In this document: positions 18,483 through 26,346 of the stretch, piece after piece | Layout of the letters: each line of letters begins with the position of its first letter | Position numbering within the stretch: position 1 is the stretch's first letter | Assembly: GCF_003946465.1 (NCBI RefSeq) | Contig: NZ_RHOL01000010.1 | Location: forward strand, 21,175-85,174 | Direction of reading: 5' to 3' | Source: Lacticaseibacillus hegangensis | GTDB taxonomy: Bacteria; Bacillota; Bacilli; Lactobacillales; Lactobacillaceae | Length of the DNA: 64,000 nucleotides | The notes under the pieces: generated by a model | Told to the model about the DNA's origin: nothing | The model's database searches: none | The model's input: only the letters and a program-made list of their open reading frames with translations | Made by a program: the position numbers and the translations under genes

Positions 18483-18509
18483 AAAAACACCCCAAGTCAT
18501 ACTTGGGGT
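18483..18509 (-). terminator. Terminator of the HicB-like / small membrane protein operon
   Basis: On the minus strand: ACCCCAAGT-ATG-ACTTGGGGT followed by TGTTTTTG. The 9-bp stem starts at the stop codon of the small membrane protein gene. Confidence 0.85.
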
Positions 18510-18709
18510 CATAGAACTGAATTTAACGCTAAACTGGCCACTGCCAGCCCGGCTGCAATCAGGCACACCCGCCGCGGCAGGCGCGGGTCGCGGCCGCGCA
18601 GCATGACAATCAGCCATGCCAGCAGACTGACCACAAACACCGCTGCGCTGAGCAAAAAGATCCAGGCCAGCGCAATCCCTAATGGCTTTGCAGGCTGCGC
18701 GGCGCTCAT
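18509..18709 (-). CDS. Small membrane protein with two predicted helices
   Basis: 66 residues: hydrophobic helix about 11-36, a short basic loop (RGRDPRLPRR) and a second hydrophobic helix about 47-63, so a helical hairpin in the membrane. I do not recognise a family. The ATG overlaps the stop of the upstream HicB-like gene (ATGA) and a terminator follows immediately, which supports it as a real, translationally coupled gene. Confidence 0.65.
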   Translation of the reverse strand: MSAAQPAKPLGIALAWIFLLSAAVFVVSLLAWLIVMLRGRDPRLPRRVCLIAAGLAVASLALNSVL

Positions 18710-19098
18710 GTGGTTGGGTCCTTTTGGTGGTAAGTTGTCAGGTGTGCAAGCTGGCCGCCCATGCGCCGAATCTCGTCCGGCGGGGCCTGCGGCAGGGTGA
18801 AGTGCATTTCCATTTTGTGGGGATCAAAGTCCTCCGTGGCCGATACGAGCGAATAGAATACGTTAGGGTCGGGCTCGTCGTCTGGCAGCGAGGTCAGTGT
18901 GTAAGCCGACAAAGGCGCAGACTTTTTTGGCAGCCCGAGCAAAAAATTGGCCAGTACGCGGTAGGCATAGTAGACGGTTTCCTGATAGGTGGTGCCCTTA
19001 GCCGTCAGTTCGGGCATGTTCACAAACTGAATCAAATAACCGTCAGGCGTTTTCTCGTTGCGGGCCGCAAAGAAGTAGCGGCGGGTCGCCTTGGCCAT
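18706..19098 (-). CDS. HicB-like protein (orphan, no HicA nearby)
   Basis: 130 residues. The first ~60 residues resemble the partial RNase H fold of HicB antitoxins: YFFAARNEKTPDGYLIQF, then MPELTAKGTTYQETVYYAYRVL, i.e. strand-strand-turn with a Gly before the helix. No DNA-binding domain is evident at the C-terminus and no HicA toxin gene is adjacent; instead a small membrane protein gene is coupled downstream. ATG 19098 is used (GAGAGG ten bases upstream); an ATG six codons earlier abuts the ribosome binding site. A good minus-strand promoter lies just upstream. Confidence 0.65.
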   Translation of the reverse strand: MAKATRRYFFAARNEKTPDGYLIQFVNMPELTAKGTTYQETVYYAYRVLANFLLGLPKKSAPLSAYTLTSLPDDEPDPNVFYSLVSATEDFDPHKMEMHFTLPQAPPDEIRRMGGQLAHLTTYHQKDPTT

Positions 19099-19129
19099 AA
19101 CATCGCATCCTCTCAAATTCTTCGCTATT

Positions 19130-19157
19130 ATTATAACACGGTTAAAAATTGTCGCAA
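19130..19157 (-). promoter_or_regulatory. Promoter of the HicB-like operon
   Basis: Minus strand: TTGCGA (19157-19152), 16-base spacer, TATAAT (19135-19130), about 30 bases before the start codon. Confidence 0.8.
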
Positions 19158-19224
19158 TAATATATGGATTTTCTCATCTTATTATTCTCCCGTCAGCCGC
19201 CGGCAGAAAAATCGCTTGGGCCGC

Positions 19225-19253
19225 TTGCAAACCGCCCTCCTGCCCGTTATAAT
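19225..19253 (+). promoter_or_regulatory. Promoter of tRNA-Gly
   Basis: TTGCAA (19225-19230), exact 17-base spacer, TATAAT (19248-19253), ending 13 bases before the tRNA. Confidence 0.88.
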
Positions 19254-19266
19254 AATGCTTGTTGTT

Positions 19267-19337
19267 GCGGTTGTAGTTTAGTGGTAAAACTTCAGCTTCC
19301 CAAGCTGACGTCGCGAGTTCGATTCTCGTCAACCGCT
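19267..19337 (+). tRNA. tRNA-Gly (anticodon CCC)
   Basis: 71-nt cloverleaf. Acceptor arms GCGGTTG/CAACCGC, D-arm with TAGTTTAGTGGTAAAA, anticodon stem TCAGC/GCTGA enclosing the 7-base loop TTCCCAA (anticodon CCC), T-arm GCGAG-TTCGATT-CTCGT, discriminator T. CCA is not encoded. Preceded by a near-consensus promoter. Confidence 0.93.
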
Positions 19338-19342
19338 TGATT

Positions 19343-19367
19343 CTGGTGCCAGTGGTGCCAGTTTTTT
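19343..19367 (+). terminator. Possible terminator after tRNA-Gly
   Basis: CTGGTGC / GTGCCAG stem (two wobble pairs) followed by six Ts, 5 bases after the tRNA. It may separate the tRNA from the argS leader. I see no clear new promoter downstream, so partial read-through into the T-box leader is possible. Confidence 0.6.
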
Positions 19368-19371
19368 ATTG

Positions 19372-19557
19372 GGTGAAGAAGCCGAAAAAGGCAACCGGTC
19401 GTGTTCAGTGAAGCTGCGGGAGGTGCGAGCAGCTCACGGCCTTGCCGGCGCGCGGCGGAGCCTGAAGTGAATAATGAGTGGACATGACGTCAACTAGAGT
19501 GGTACCGCGGGGAAACTCGTCTCTTTCAAGTAAACATTTGAAGGAGACGAGTTTTTT
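19372..19557 (+). promoter_or_regulatory. T-box leader of argS
   Basis: Contains the T-box core AGAGTGGTACCGCGG (19496-19510), whose TGG pairs with the CCA end of uncharged tRNA, followed by a terminator: stem AACTCGTCTC (19514-19523) with GAGACGAGTT (19544-19553) and a T-run. A long structured 5' part (stem I region) precedes it. Read-through should occur when tRNA-Arg is uncharged. I could not assign the specifier codon with certainty; tRNA identity is inferred from the downstream gene. Confidence 0.9.
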
Positions 19558-19580
19558 CTCGCAGAAAGGAACGTGCACAG

Positions 19581-21263
19581 ATGGAGTTCAAACAAGAAGT
19601 GATCAAGGCACTGGCTGCCGCAATCGGCAGCACGCTGGACGAGGCGACCATCGCGAAGCTGGTCGAAACGCCGAAGGATGATAAGATGGGCGATTATGCC
19701 TTTCCCACGTTCGCTTTGGCCAAGGTGTTCCACCAGGCGCCGCCGCTGATTGCCAAGGACCTGGCCGAAAAAATTGACGCGACCCCGTTTGAAAAGGTCG
19801 AAGTCAAGGGCGCTTACATCAACTTTTTCCTGGACAAGGTCAGCTTTGCCAACACGGTGCTGACGACGATCGCCCAGGACCCGGCGCATTACGGCGACCA
19901 GCAAATCGGCACCGGCAACGTGCCGATCGACATGTCCAGCCCGAACATCGCCAAGCCGATGAGCATGGGCCATCTGCGCTCGACCGTGATCGGCAACGCC
20001 CTGGCCAATATTTTGACCAAAACCGGGTACACGCCGATCAAGATTAATCACTTAGGCGACTGGGGCACCCAGTTCGGCAAGCTGATCGTGGCTTACCGCA
20101 AGTGGGGCTCTGAGGCAGACGTCAAGCGTGACCCGATCCACTACCTGGTGAAGTATTACGTCCAGTTCCATGAAGAGGCGGAAACGCAGCCCGAGCTGGA
20201 CGAAGAGGCCCGCGCGGTCTTCAAGCAGCTGGAGGACGGCGATCCCGAGGTACACCAGCTCTGGTCCTGGTTCCGTGAGGAGTCGCTGAAGGAATTCCAG
20301 CGCATCTACAAGGAGCTCGGCATCGAGTTCGATTCTTACAAGGGCGAGGCCTTTTACAATGACAAGATGGACGCCGTGACCGACGCGCTCGAGCAAAAAG
20401 GGCTGCTCAAGGAAAGCCAAGGCGCGGAAATCGTCGACCTCAGCAAGTACGACCTGAACCCGGCTTTGATCCGCAAGTCCGACGGCGCGACGCTTTACAT
20501 GACCCGTGACCTCGCCGCGGCCATCTACCGCCACGACCAGTACCATTTTGTTCAAAGCCTGTACGTGGTCGGCAACGAGCAGCGGGAGCACTTCCAGCAG
20601 CTCAAGGCCGTCCTCAAGGAAATGGGCAACGACTGGGCGGATAACATTCACCACATTCCGTTCGGTCTGATCACCGCCAACGGCAAGAAGCTTTCGACGC
20701 GCAAGGGCAACATCATCTTGCTGGAAAAGGTGCTCAAGGACGCGGTGGCTCTGGCCAAGCAGCAGATCGCCGAAAAGCACCCGGACCTGGCAAATGCCGA
20801 CCAAGTGGCGCACGAAGTCGGCGTCGGCGCCGTGGTCTTCCATGACCTGAAAAACGAGCGCCTCGACAATTTCGATTTCAACTTGGAAGAAGTCGTGCGC
20901 TTTGAAGGCGAGACCGGGCCGTACGTTCAGTACACCAACGCCCGCGCCAACAGCATTTTGAAGAAAACCGACCAACAGCCGGTCGCGGAAGTTGCGTTGA
21001 CTGACGCCGCGGCCTGGCCGGTGCTCAAGGCCTTGGCGGACTACCCAGACGTGATCGCCCGCGCGCTGCGTGAGTACGAGCCGTCGGTCATCGCCAAGTA
21101 CGCGCTGCGCCTGGCCAAGGCGTTTAACCAGTACTATGCCAACGTCAAGGTCCTGGTCGACGACGCCGAGCTGCCGGCCCGCCTGGCGATGGTCAAGGCC
21201 GTATCGACGGTGCTGACCGACGCGCTCCACACGCTCGGGGTCGGTGCGCCGGCCGAAATGTAG
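19581..21263 (+). CDS. argS: Arginyl-tRNA synthetase
   Basis: Class I synthetase, 560 residues. Domains in order: N-terminal Add-1 domain (about 1-115), catalytic Rossmann fold with the HIGH-like motif in SSPNIAKPMSMGHLRST, the KMSKS-equivalent KKLSTRKGN, and a C-terminal anticodon-binding helix bundle beginning near VRFEGETGPYVQYTNAR. GAAAGGAACG precedes the ATG. Controlled by the T-box leader; argR follows after 9 bases and is probably cotranscribed. Confidence 0.96.
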   Translation: MEFKQEVIKALAAAIGSTLDEATIAKLVETPKDDKMGDYAFPTFALAKVFHQAPPLIAKDLAEKIDATPFEKVEVKGAYINFFLDKVSFANTVLTTIAQDPAHYGDQQIGTGNVPIDMSSPNIAKPMSMGHLRSTVIGNALANILTKTGYTPIKINHLGDWGTQFGKLIVAYRKWGSEADVKRDPIHYLVKYYVQFHEEAETQPELDEEARAVFKQLEDGDPEVHQLWSWFREESLKEFQRIYKELGIEFDSYKGEAFYNDKMDAVTDALEQKGLLKESQGAEIVDLSKYDLNPALIRKSDGATLYMTRDLAAAIYRHDQYHFVQSLYVVGNEQREHFQQLKAVLKEMGNDWADNIHHIPFGLITANGKKLSTRKGNIILLEKVLKDAVALAKQQIAEKHPDLANADQVAHEVGVGAVVFHDLKNERLDNFDFNLEEVVRFEGETGPYVQYTNARANSILKKTDQQPVAEVALTDAAAWPVLKALADYPDVIARALREYEPSVIAKYALRLAKAFNQYYANVKVLVDDAELPARLAMVKAVSTVLTDALHTLGVGAPAEM

Positions 21264-21272
21264 GAGGCCGCT

Positions 21273-21728
21273 ATGAACAAATCTGAACGTCAGGCCGCTT
21301 TGGCCAAAATCATCAATTCGCAAGTGATCACCACGCAAGACGAGCTGCTGGAAGCCCTTAAGGCCGCCGGCATCGAGGCCACGCAGGCCACCATTTCCCG
21401 CGATATTCGCGAGATGCAGGTGGTCAAGGCGCAGGACGCCAGCGGCCAGCTGCGCTACACGATTTTCCGCGGTGATTCTCAGTCTCAGCTCGAGCGCCTC
21501 AGCAATTCGGTGCGCGAAGTGGGCCTATCCATCACCCGCGTGCAGTTTTTGAACGTGATCAAGACGCTGCCGAGCAACGGCAACCTGATGGCCGCCATTA
21601 TCGACGATATCGGCTTTGCCCAGGTCGTCGGCACCTTGGCCGGCCACGACACCATCGTCGTGATCAGTCCCGACGAAGCCAGCGCCAAGTGGTTCAACGC
21701 CCAGTACCAAAAGGCGTTCATCGCCTAG
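21273..21728 (+). CDS. argR: Arginine repressor ArgR/AhrC
   Basis: 151 residues: N-terminal winged helix-turn-helix (recognition helix ATQATISRDIREMQ) and C-terminal hexamerisation/arginine-binding domain. In most ArgR proteins the arginine-binding segment reads GTxAGDDTI with two aspartates; here it is GTLAGHDTIVVIS, so the first Asp is His. The protein may therefore sense arginine poorly, or depend on a second ArgR paralogue as described for some lactic acid bacteria. AGGAGG lies before the ATG; cotranscribed with argS. Confidence 0.93.
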   Translation: MNKSERQAALAKIINSQVITTQDELLEALKAAGIEATQATISRDIREMQVVKAQDASGQLRYTIFRGDSQSQLERLSNSVREVGLSITRVQFLNVIKTLPSNGNLMAAIIDDIGFAQVVGTLAGHDTIVVISPDEASAKWFNAQYQKAFIA

Positions 21729-21734
21729 ACCAAA

Positions 21735-21769
21735 AGCGGTCTGCCAAGTCAATCGGCAGACCGTTTTTG
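21735..21769. terminator. Terminator after argR
   Basis: CGGTCTGCC / GGCAGACCG stem with an A-rich left flank and a T-run on the right; lies between convergent argR and the pseudouridine synthase gene. Confidence 0.9.
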
Positions 21770-21775
21770 CGTTGG

Positions 21776-22606
21776 TTAAAATGGTGCCGGCGAAGTTGTG
21801 GTCAGATTCTCGCTAGTCAGCGGTTTGATCAAGGTCAAGCTGCTGGCGTGCAGCATGAGGCGCGGGGCCGCGCGCCCGCCATACAAGGGGTCGCCGATGA
21901 TCGGGTAGCCGAGGTGGGCCAGGTGAACGCGCAGCTGGTGGGTGCGGCCGGTTTCAAGCGTCAGCGCCAGGCGGGCGACGTCGCCATGTTTCGCGACGAC
22001 CCGGAAATGCGTGACCGCCCGCAGGCCATCACAGCGCACGCGGCGTTTGCGCTTGTCTTCAGGGTCTGCGCCAATCGGCGCGTCAATGGTGCCAGACTGT
22101 GGCAGCCCGGGCGGCACCAGCGCCGTGTAAGTGCGCGCCGCGGTTTTGGCCGCGAGCTGCCGGTTGATGATGCCCTGGCTGATGGGGTCCTTGGCGATGA
22201 TGGTCAGCCCTGAGGTCAGCATGTCGAGGCGGTGGGTGATGTACACCGGCCGTGGCGCCAGGTAGCCGGCCGCGGCGTTCATTAGCGTGCCCTCTTCGTC
22301 CGGCCGGTTGGGGTGCGGCTTTTGACCGGCGGGCTTGTTGACAATCAGCAGCTGGTTGTCCTCGTAGACGACGGCCAGCGGCAGCTGCTGCGGCCGGTAG
22401 TAGTCGGTGCCAGGCGCCGAAAAATTCAGCGTGACGCTGGCACCGGCCTCGACCGGCTGATTGAAGGTGCGGTACTGGCCGTTGATGAGGACCCCTTGCG
22501 TGCGCCTGAGCACGGCGATCCAGGCCTTGGGCACCTGCCAGGCGTGAAGCAAGGCGCGCACGCTGGCCGCTTCAGGGGCTTTGGCGTGAAGTTGAAACTG
22601 CGGCAT
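21776..22606 (-). CDS. RluA/RluD-family pseudouridine synthase
   Basis: 276 residues. Catalytic motif ITHRLDMLTSG with Asp128, LLIVNKPAG and the RTHQLRVHLAHLGYPIIGDPLYGG signature of the RluA family are present. The first ~65 residues are a reduced S4-like region. Likely modifies rRNA or tRNA uridines; the target cannot be told from the sequence. ATG 22606 is preceded by AAAGGAG. Monocistronic. Confidence 0.9.
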   Translation of the reverse strand: MPQFQLHAKAPEAASVRALLHAWQVPKAWIAVLRRTQGVLINGQYRTFNQPVEAGASVTLNFSAPGTDYYRPQQLPLAVVYEDNQLLIVNKPAGQKPHPNRPDEEGTLMNAAAGYLAPRPVYITHRLDMLTSGLTIIAKDPISQGIINRQLAAKTAARTYTALVPPGLPQSGTIDAPIGADPEDKRKRRVRCDGLRAVTHFRVVAKHGDVARLALTLETGRTHQLRVHLAHLGYPIIGDPLYGGRAAPRLMLHASSLTLIKPLTSENLTTTSPAPF

Positions 22607-22710
22607 GACAGGCTCCTTTCTGTAATTTGCGTAAAATCCGGCGCAAGGCCGAATCCGCGCTTTTTTCCGTATGCTAAACTAGTCACATGTTAGGAAAGGG
22701 GGACCACCAG

Positions 22711-24792
22711 TTGAAAGCATTCTGGGCTGCCGTGCAGCCGTACCTGGCCAAAGCCGGGCATGGCATCGCATGGTTCTTTCGCCGGTTTCAAGTGATCCGG
22801 TGGCTGATTCTCATTTTCCTGACGCTGACCCTAGCGCTGTCCACCTGGTTCACCTACAAGGCGAAAACCGCGGACGTGCAGGACATCAAGAGCAGTCTGC
22901 AGACGAAAACCACGCTGTACGACGAGGATGACCGCGAGGCCGGCAAGCTTTACGGCCAAAAAGGGACGTATGTGGACCTGGCCCAGATCTCGCCGAACAT
23001 TCAAAATGCGGTGATTTCCACCGAGGACCGCAGCTTTTACACCAACCCGGGCTTTGACATCAAAGGCATCGCCCGCGCGCTGATCGGGCTGGTCATTCAC
23101 CACGGCCAGATCACCGGCGGCGGCAGTACCATCACGCAGCAGCTGGCCAAAAACACGCTGCTGTCCCAGAAGCAGACGTTCCTGCGCAAGGGCCAGGAGA
23201 TCTTCCTGGCCGTGCAGCTGACTCGAGTTTACTCTAAAAATGACATTCTGACGATGTACCTGAACAACGCGTACTTTGGCAACGGGGTGTGGGGCGTCGA
23301 GGACGCATCGCAGCGCTACTTTGGCAAGCACGCCAGCCAGCTGACTGCCGGCGAAGGCGCGACGCTGGCCGCGATGCTGCGCAGCCCCAGCTTTTATAAC
23401 CCAATCGATCACATGGACAACGCGATTGCCCGGCGCAACTTGGTGCTGAGCCTTGAGCAGGACAACGGCAAACTGACTGCCGCACAGGTCCAAGCGGCCA
23501 AGGCCACCACGCTGACGTTGAAGGACACCTACACCGCCGACAATCAGCAGAAGTATCCCTACTTCTTCGATTCGGTGATCGAAGAGGCGTACAAGCAGGA
23601 CGGCATCTCGCAAGACGACATCGTCAACAAGGGCTACCGCATTTACACGACACTGAACCCAACTTATCAAAATCGGATGCAAGAAGCCTTTGACAACCAG
23701 TACGTCTTTCCGCAAGCCGCCGCGGATGGCACCAAGCCCCAGGCGGCCTCGGTGGCCGTCGACCCGAAAACCGGCGGCGTGCTCGCCGTGGTGGGCTCAC
23801 GCGGCCCGCATGTGTACTTGGGGTTCAACTACGCCACGCAGCTTCAGCGCCAACCAGGGTCTTTGCTCAAGCCGCTGATGGCGTACACGCCGGCGCTTGA
23901 AAACGGCTATTCCTATGACAGCGACCTGACCGACAAGCTGACCAGCTACGGCAAGGACCATTACACGCCGACCAATGACACCGGCACCTACGCCGGCACG
24001 GTGCCGATGTACAAGGCGCTGGCCGATTCGACCAACGCGCCGGCCGTGTGGCTGCTGAACCAGATCGGCATGAGTAAGGGCGTCGCGAGCCTGAGCCGCT
24101 TTGGCATTACGCTGCCGAAAAAGGATCAAGACCAGCTGGCGTCTGTGTTGGGCGGCGTCTCCACCGGCTTTTCGCCGTTGACCTTCGCCCGCGCGTACTC
24201 GGCCTTCGCCAGCGGCGGTAGCCTGCCGCAGACCCACTTCATTCGCAAAATTGTCGATGCCACCGGCAAAACCGTGGTCAACAACGAGCCCTCAAGCAAG
24301 CGCATCATGAAGCAGTCGGTGGCCACGGAAATGACCAGCATGATGATCGGCGTTTACAACGAAGGCACCGGCCGCGCCGCCAAGCCCTACGGCTACACGA
24401 TCGCCGGCAAAACCGGCACCGTGGAAACGCCGAAGGACTGGGGCAACGGCCTAGGCGCCAAGGACTCCTGGGTGGTCGGCTACACGCCGGACATTGTGGT
24501 TGCGACCTGGTCCGGTTTTGCCAACACCGACGCCAGTCACTACCTGCTGCCAGGGCAGGGAGCGCTGAAGTTGTACCGTCAGGAAATGACGAATATCCTG
24601 CCGGCCACGCCGCAAACCAAGTTCAACACCACCGACGCCAGTGCCCGCGCGACTCTGCAGACGCCGAACGCCGAAAACGGCGGTGCGGATATGTGGTCCA
24701 ACATTCAAAGCGGCATTCAAAATGGGGTCGACTCGGCCAAGAATACCGTGTCGGAGTGGTACAATACCATCAAAGGACTATTGGGTAACTAA
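22711..24792 (+). CDS. Class A penicillin-binding protein (transglycosylase/transpeptidase)
   Basis: Bifunctional peptidoglycan synthase, 693 residues. A short cytoplasmic N-terminus, one membrane helix (about 25-45), a GT51 transglycosylase domain with catalytic Glu in VISTEDRSFY and GGGSTITQQLAKN, then the transpeptidase domain: active-site SLLK (PGSLLKPL), STN and KTGT (AGKTGTVE). The C-terminal tail is Ser/Asn-rich without a PASTA domain. TTG 22711 is favoured because GGAAAGGGGG sits about 9 bases upstream; the in-frame ATG at 22687 has no ribosome binding site and nearly abuts a -10-like TATGCT. Confidence 0.92.
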   Translation: MKAFWAAVQPYLAKAGHGIAWFFRRFQVIRWLILIFLTLTLALSTWFTYKAKTADVQDIKSSLQTKTTLYDEDDREAGKLYGQKGTYVDLAQISPNIQNAVISTEDRSFYTNPGFDIKGIARALIGLVIHHGQITGGGSTITQQLAKNTLLSQKQTFLRKGQEIFLAVQLTRVYSKNDILTMYLNNAYFGNGVWGVEDASQRYFGKHASQLTAGEGATLAAMLRSPSFYNPIDHMDNAIARRNLVLSLEQDNGKLTAAQVQAAKATTLTLKDTYTADNQQKYPYFFDSVIEEAYKQDGISQDDIVNKGYRIYTTLNPTYQNRMQEAFDNQYVFPQAAADGTKPQAASVAVDPKTGGVLAVVGSRGPHVYLGFNYATQLQRQPGSLLKPLMAYTPALENGYSYDSDLTDKLTSYGKDHYTPTNDTGTYAGTVPMYKALADSTNAPAVWLLNQIGMSKGVASLSRFGITLPKKDQDQLASVLGGVSTGFSPLTFARAYSAFASGGSLPQTHFIRKIVDATGKTVVNNEPSSKRIMKQSVATEMTSMMIGVYNEGTGRAAKPYGYTIAGKTGTVETPKDWGNGLGAKDSWVVGYTPDIVVATWSGFANTDASHYLLPGQGALKLYRQEMTNILPATPQTKFNTTDASARATLQTPNAENGGADMWSNIQSGIQNGVDSAKNTVSEWYNTIKGLLGN

Positions 24793-24813
24793 TCTAAATA
24801 AATGAGGTGCCTC

Positions 24814-25191
24814 ATGGCAAACGTATACGATAGTGCAAATCAGCTCGCCGAAGATCTTAAGCTCAGTCAGCAGTTCCAGGACCTGAAAAAGAGCTACGAC
24901 ATGCTTAAGCTCGACCCGATGGGTTACGCCCTGTTCCAGCAGTTCCAGACCCTGCAGATGTCGCTGCAGCAAAAGCAGATGGCTGGCCAAGAAGTCACTG
25001 AGCAAGACGTTCAGCCGCTTCAGGATCTGTCGTCGAAGATGCAAAACATCGACGCGATCAAGGACCTGATGGCCAAGGAGCAGGCGATGTCGACGGTCAT
25101 GGATGACCTGAACCGGATCATCTCGGCGCCGATCGCCGAACTTTACCAAGACAGCACCAGCCAGTCGGGCGATCAGCCGGCCGCTAAGTAA
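24814..25191 (+). CDS. YheA/YlbF-family protein (UPF0342)
   Basis: 125-residue all-helical protein of the YlbF/YheA superfamily: MANVYDSANQLAEDLK, then long amphipathic helices with DPMGYALFQQFQ in the first hairpin. Family members include subunits of the Y-complex that affects RNase Y; YheA itself is poorly understood. ATG 24814 follows GAGGTG; an ATG four codons earlier precedes that site. The gene starts 21 bases after the PBP gene, so it is probably cotranscribed; a terminator follows. Confidence 0.88.
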   Translation: MANVYDSANQLAEDLKLSQQFQDLKKSYDMLKLDPMGYALFQQFQTLQMSLQQKQMAGQEVTEQDVQPLQDLSSKMQNIDAIKDLMAKEQAMSTVMDDLNRIISAPIAELYQDSTSQSGDQPAAK

Positions 25192-25196
25192 GGCTT

Positions 25197-25225
25197 AAAG
25201 CACGCCGCGCGTTCGGCGTGCTTTT
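25197..25225 (+). terminator. Terminator after yheA-like gene
   Basis: AAAGCACGCCG / CGGCGTGCTTTT, 11-bp perfect stem, 6-base loop. Confidence 0.9.
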
Positions 25226-25283
25226 CGTTTGCCGCGCTGAGCGGTAAAATGAGGCGACGGGGTTGCATAGAAAAGGTGAAAAT

Positions 25284-26252
25284 ATGGCAAAGCAAATTTT
25301 TGATTACGAAAACGGTCAGGACATGAAACTGCCCGTGCTGGTGAAGGGTGCCGAGGTCCGGATCGCGAAGAACGGCAAAAAGTTCATCGCGTTCACGTTC
25401 CAGGATCCATCTGGGCACATCACGGCCAAGTTCTGGGATGCGTCCGAAGACGACATCGCGCAGTACCAGCCCGGCGTGGTCGTGCTGCTGTCGGGCAAGC
25501 GGGAGCTGTACCAGGGCAAGCCGCAGATCAAGCTGTACACGCTGCGCCTGGCGACGCAGGAAGAGGGCAATGACCCGGAAAACTACGTCGAACACGCCCC
25601 GGAGTCCAAAGATGACATGGGGCAGGAACTCAACGACTTTATTTTCCAGATCACCAATGCCAACTGGAACCGCATCGTGCGTCGACTGTTGGCCGACCAC
25701 AAGCAGGAATTCCTGACGTATCCCGCAGCCAAGTCCAACCACCACGCCTTTGCCGGCGGCCTGGCGTTTCACACGCTGAGTATCCTGCGCCTGGCCAAAA
25801 GCGTGGCCAACCAGTACCCGGCGGTCAATAAGTCGCTGCTGTTTGCCGGCGCGATTCTGCATGATTTGGGCAAAACCATGGAGCTGTCGTCGGCGGTTTC
25901 GACCGACTACACCATGGAAGGCAACATGATTGGCCACATCGTCTTGGTCGATGAGGAAATCGTGCGGGTGGCTAATGAGCTCAAAATTGACATTCACCAG
26001 GAAGACATGATCATGCTGCGGCACACGGTGCTGGCGCATCATGGCTTGCTGGAGTATGGCTCACCGGTGCGTCCGGAGCTGCTTGAGGCGCAGATCTTGC
26101 ACGACCTGGACGAGCTGGACGCCGAGATCAACATGCTGACCACGGCTTACCAGCACGTCGATCCCGGAACCTTCACCGAGCGGCTTTTTGGCATGGATAA
26201 CCGCCGCTTCTACCGCCCGACCAATGGGCAGACCTATCCGGATCCGAAATAG
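25284..26252 (+). CDS. yhaM: 3'-5' exoribonuclease YhaM
   Basis: 322 residues. N-terminal OB-fold nucleic-acid-binding domain (about 15-90: VLVKGAEVRIAKNGKKFIAF) followed by an HD phosphohydrolase domain with HHAFAGGLAFHTLS, the HD pair in ILHDLGK and later HHG and DELD. This combination is diagnostic of YhaM, which degrades RNA (and DNA) 3' to 5' in Firmicutes. ATG 25284 with AAGGTGA; an in-frame TTG seven codons upstream is weaker. Followed by a terminator. Confidence 0.93.
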   Translation: MAKQIFDYENGQDMKLPVLVKGAEVRIAKNGKKFIAFTFQDPSGHITAKFWDASEDDIAQYQPGVVVLLSGKRELYQGKPQIKLYTLRLATQEEGNDPENYVEHAPESKDDMGQELNDFIFQITNANWNRIVRRLLADHKQEFLTYPAAKSNHHAFAGGLAFHTLSILRLAKSVANQYPAVNKSLLFAGAILHDLGKTMELSSAVSTDYTMEGNMIGHIVLVDEEIVRVANELKIDIHQEDMIMLRHTVLAHHGLLEYGSPVRPELLEAQILHDLDELDAEINMLTTAYQHVDPGTFTERLFGMDNRRFYRPTNGQTYPDPK

Positions 26253-26261
26253 CAATGTGTG

Positions 26262-26286
26262 CCGCCTGTAAAAAGGCGGTTTTTTA
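26262..26286 (+). terminator. yhaM terminator
   Basis: CCGCC / GGCGG stem with loop TGTAAAAA and a T6 run. Confidence 0.85.
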
Positions 26287-26300
26287 GTGCGGCCGATCGC

Positions 26301-26317
26301 CAAGAAAACGCTATACT
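26301..26317 (+). promoter_or_regulatory. Candidate cre/-10 overlap upstream of the GH13 gene
   Basis: AAGAAAACGCTATACT matches the CcpA-binding cre consensus WTGNAANCGNWNNCAW at 13 of 16 positions, and TATACT (26312-26317) could be the -10 box. The -35 is poor. Carbon catabolite repression is plausible for a glucosidase but not established. Confidence 0.4.
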
Positions 26318-26346
26318 GAAGTTGCACTGAAGTAAGGAGGGTCTTT

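Noticed and set aside
20052..21338. 428-codon open frame antisense to argS
   Set aside because: Shadow of argS codon bias; no family resemblance.
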